This document shows, piece after piece, positions 63,611 to 64,000 of a stretch of 64,000 nucleotides of DNA. Both the position numbers and the translations under genes were made by a program. Within the stretch, counting starts at the first letter, position 1. Every line of letters starts with the position of its first letter. A model generated the notes under the pieces. The model did not search any database and was not told where the DNA came from. It saw only the letters and a list, made by a program, of their open reading frames with translations. Origin of the DNA: Rhodospirillales bacterium (lineage in GTDB: Bacteria > Pseudomonadota > Alphaproteobacteria > ATCC43930 > CGMCC-115725); the NCBI GenBank assembly GCA_947473305.1, contig CANJCB010000012.1, positions 57,279 through 121,278 on the forward strand, in the 5' to 3' direction.

Positions 63611-64000
63611 TTGACCAGCGCCTCCAAGAAGCCATCGGCCTCCTCGAAGCCCAGCCGCCAGGATGCGGAAGCCGCCGTCCGGACGCTGCTACGCTGGGCG
63701 GGCGACGATCCGGAGCGGGAAGGGCTGCTCGGCACGCCCGGCCGGGTGACGCGGGCCTTCGAAGAATTCTTCCGGGGCTATGAAACCGATCCGGTCGAGC
63801 TTCTGCAGCGGACCTTCGAAGAGGTCGAGGGCTACGACGAGATGGTGGTGCTGCGGGACATCCGCTTCGAGAGCCATTGCGAGCATCACATGGCCCCAAT
63901 CATCGGCAAGGCCCATATCGCCTATCTGCCCGAGAACCGGGTCGTCGGCATCTCGAAGCTCGCCCGCCTCGTCGAGGTCTATGCCAAGCGGCTGCAGATC
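63611..64000 (+). CDS. folE: GTP cyclohydrolase I, N-terminal part (cut by window edge)
   Basis: The first 130 codons of folE run to the right edge. The likely start is a TTG at 63611 with GGAGGAG 8 bp upstream. After a Ser/Lys/Ala-rich tail ([18 protein letters not shown]) the family core begins: [38 protein letters not shown], then the zinc/active-site motif [21 protein letters not shown] and [19 protein letters not shown]. It makes dihydroneopterin triphosphate for folate and related cofactors. The C-terminal half lies outside the window. Confidence 0.93.
   Translation, partial: MTSASKKPSASSKPSRQDAEAAVRTLLRWAGDDPEREGLLGTPGRVTRAFEEFFRGYETDPVELLQRTFEEVEGYDEMVVLRDIRFESHCEHHMAPIIGKAHIAYLPENRVVGISKLARLVEVYAKRLQI

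Overview
The window is GC-rich, densely packed chromosomal DNA from an alphaproteobacterium. The best evidence is gene order: tldD divergent from an aa3 cytochrome oxidase operon (ctaC-ctaD-ctaB-small ORF-ctaG-ctaE-DUF983-SURF1), a thrC / M16 peptidase / GNAT block, a msbA-DUF374-waaA-lpxK-lpxL lipid A cluster, and ileS-lspA followed by a DUF3035 (BamF-like) lipoprotein and two M16 peptidases. Codon use, frequent 4-bp ATGA overlaps and occasional GTG/TTG starts fit. I cannot name the genus. Apart from one palindromic element there is no mobile DNA, and I see no tRNA or rRNA gene, CRISPR array or prophage.

Layout. 1-5.4 kb: end of a DsbD/ScsB-like gene, an algH/YqgE gene, then GNAT, M16 peptidase and thrC on the minus strand, and a GT2 glycosyltransferase. 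5.4-9 kb: M32 carboxypeptidase, a small DUF305 copper-type protein behind a CueR-type promoter, a hot-dog thioesterase and a PhyH dioxygenase. 9-15.1 kb: cytochrome oxidase structural and assembly genes. 15.1-25.8 kb: tldD with a coupled secreted glycoside hydrolase, gshA and rsmE, then ubiA / methyltransferase / ubiD / tldE(pmbA). 25.8-32.6 kb: envelope lipid block (GT4 glycosyltransferase with a Pho-box-like upstream site, msbA, DUF374 acyltransferase, waaA, lpxK, lpxL-like). 32.7-34.1 kb: scoAB CoA-transferase. 34.1-41.7 kb: M23-family protein, xseA, purD, MFS transporter, tadA, class I amidotransferase, pseudouridine synthase, rsmD. 41.7-52.8 kb: a long minus-strand series ribF, ileS, lspA, BamF-like, two M16 peptidases, pgi, mutL. 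52.8-60.1 kb: MaoC hydratase, Rieske oxygenase, an HtrA-like protein whose catalytic triad is lost, and a complete branched-chain amino acid ABC system (livGF-K-H-M). 60.3-64 kb: hisI, VOC protein, TauD dioxygenase, epoxide-hydrolase-like protein, apaG and the start of folE.

Most of the window is housekeeping. I did not find a clearly new multi-gene system. The points most worth a second look are the CueR-type promoter in front of the DUF305 gene, the HtrA-fold pseudoprotease beside the liv operon, the agarase-like glycoside hydrolase translationally coupled to tldD, the possible phosphate control of a GT4 glycolipid synthase beside the lipid A genes, and the 36-codon membrane ORF inside the cox operon.
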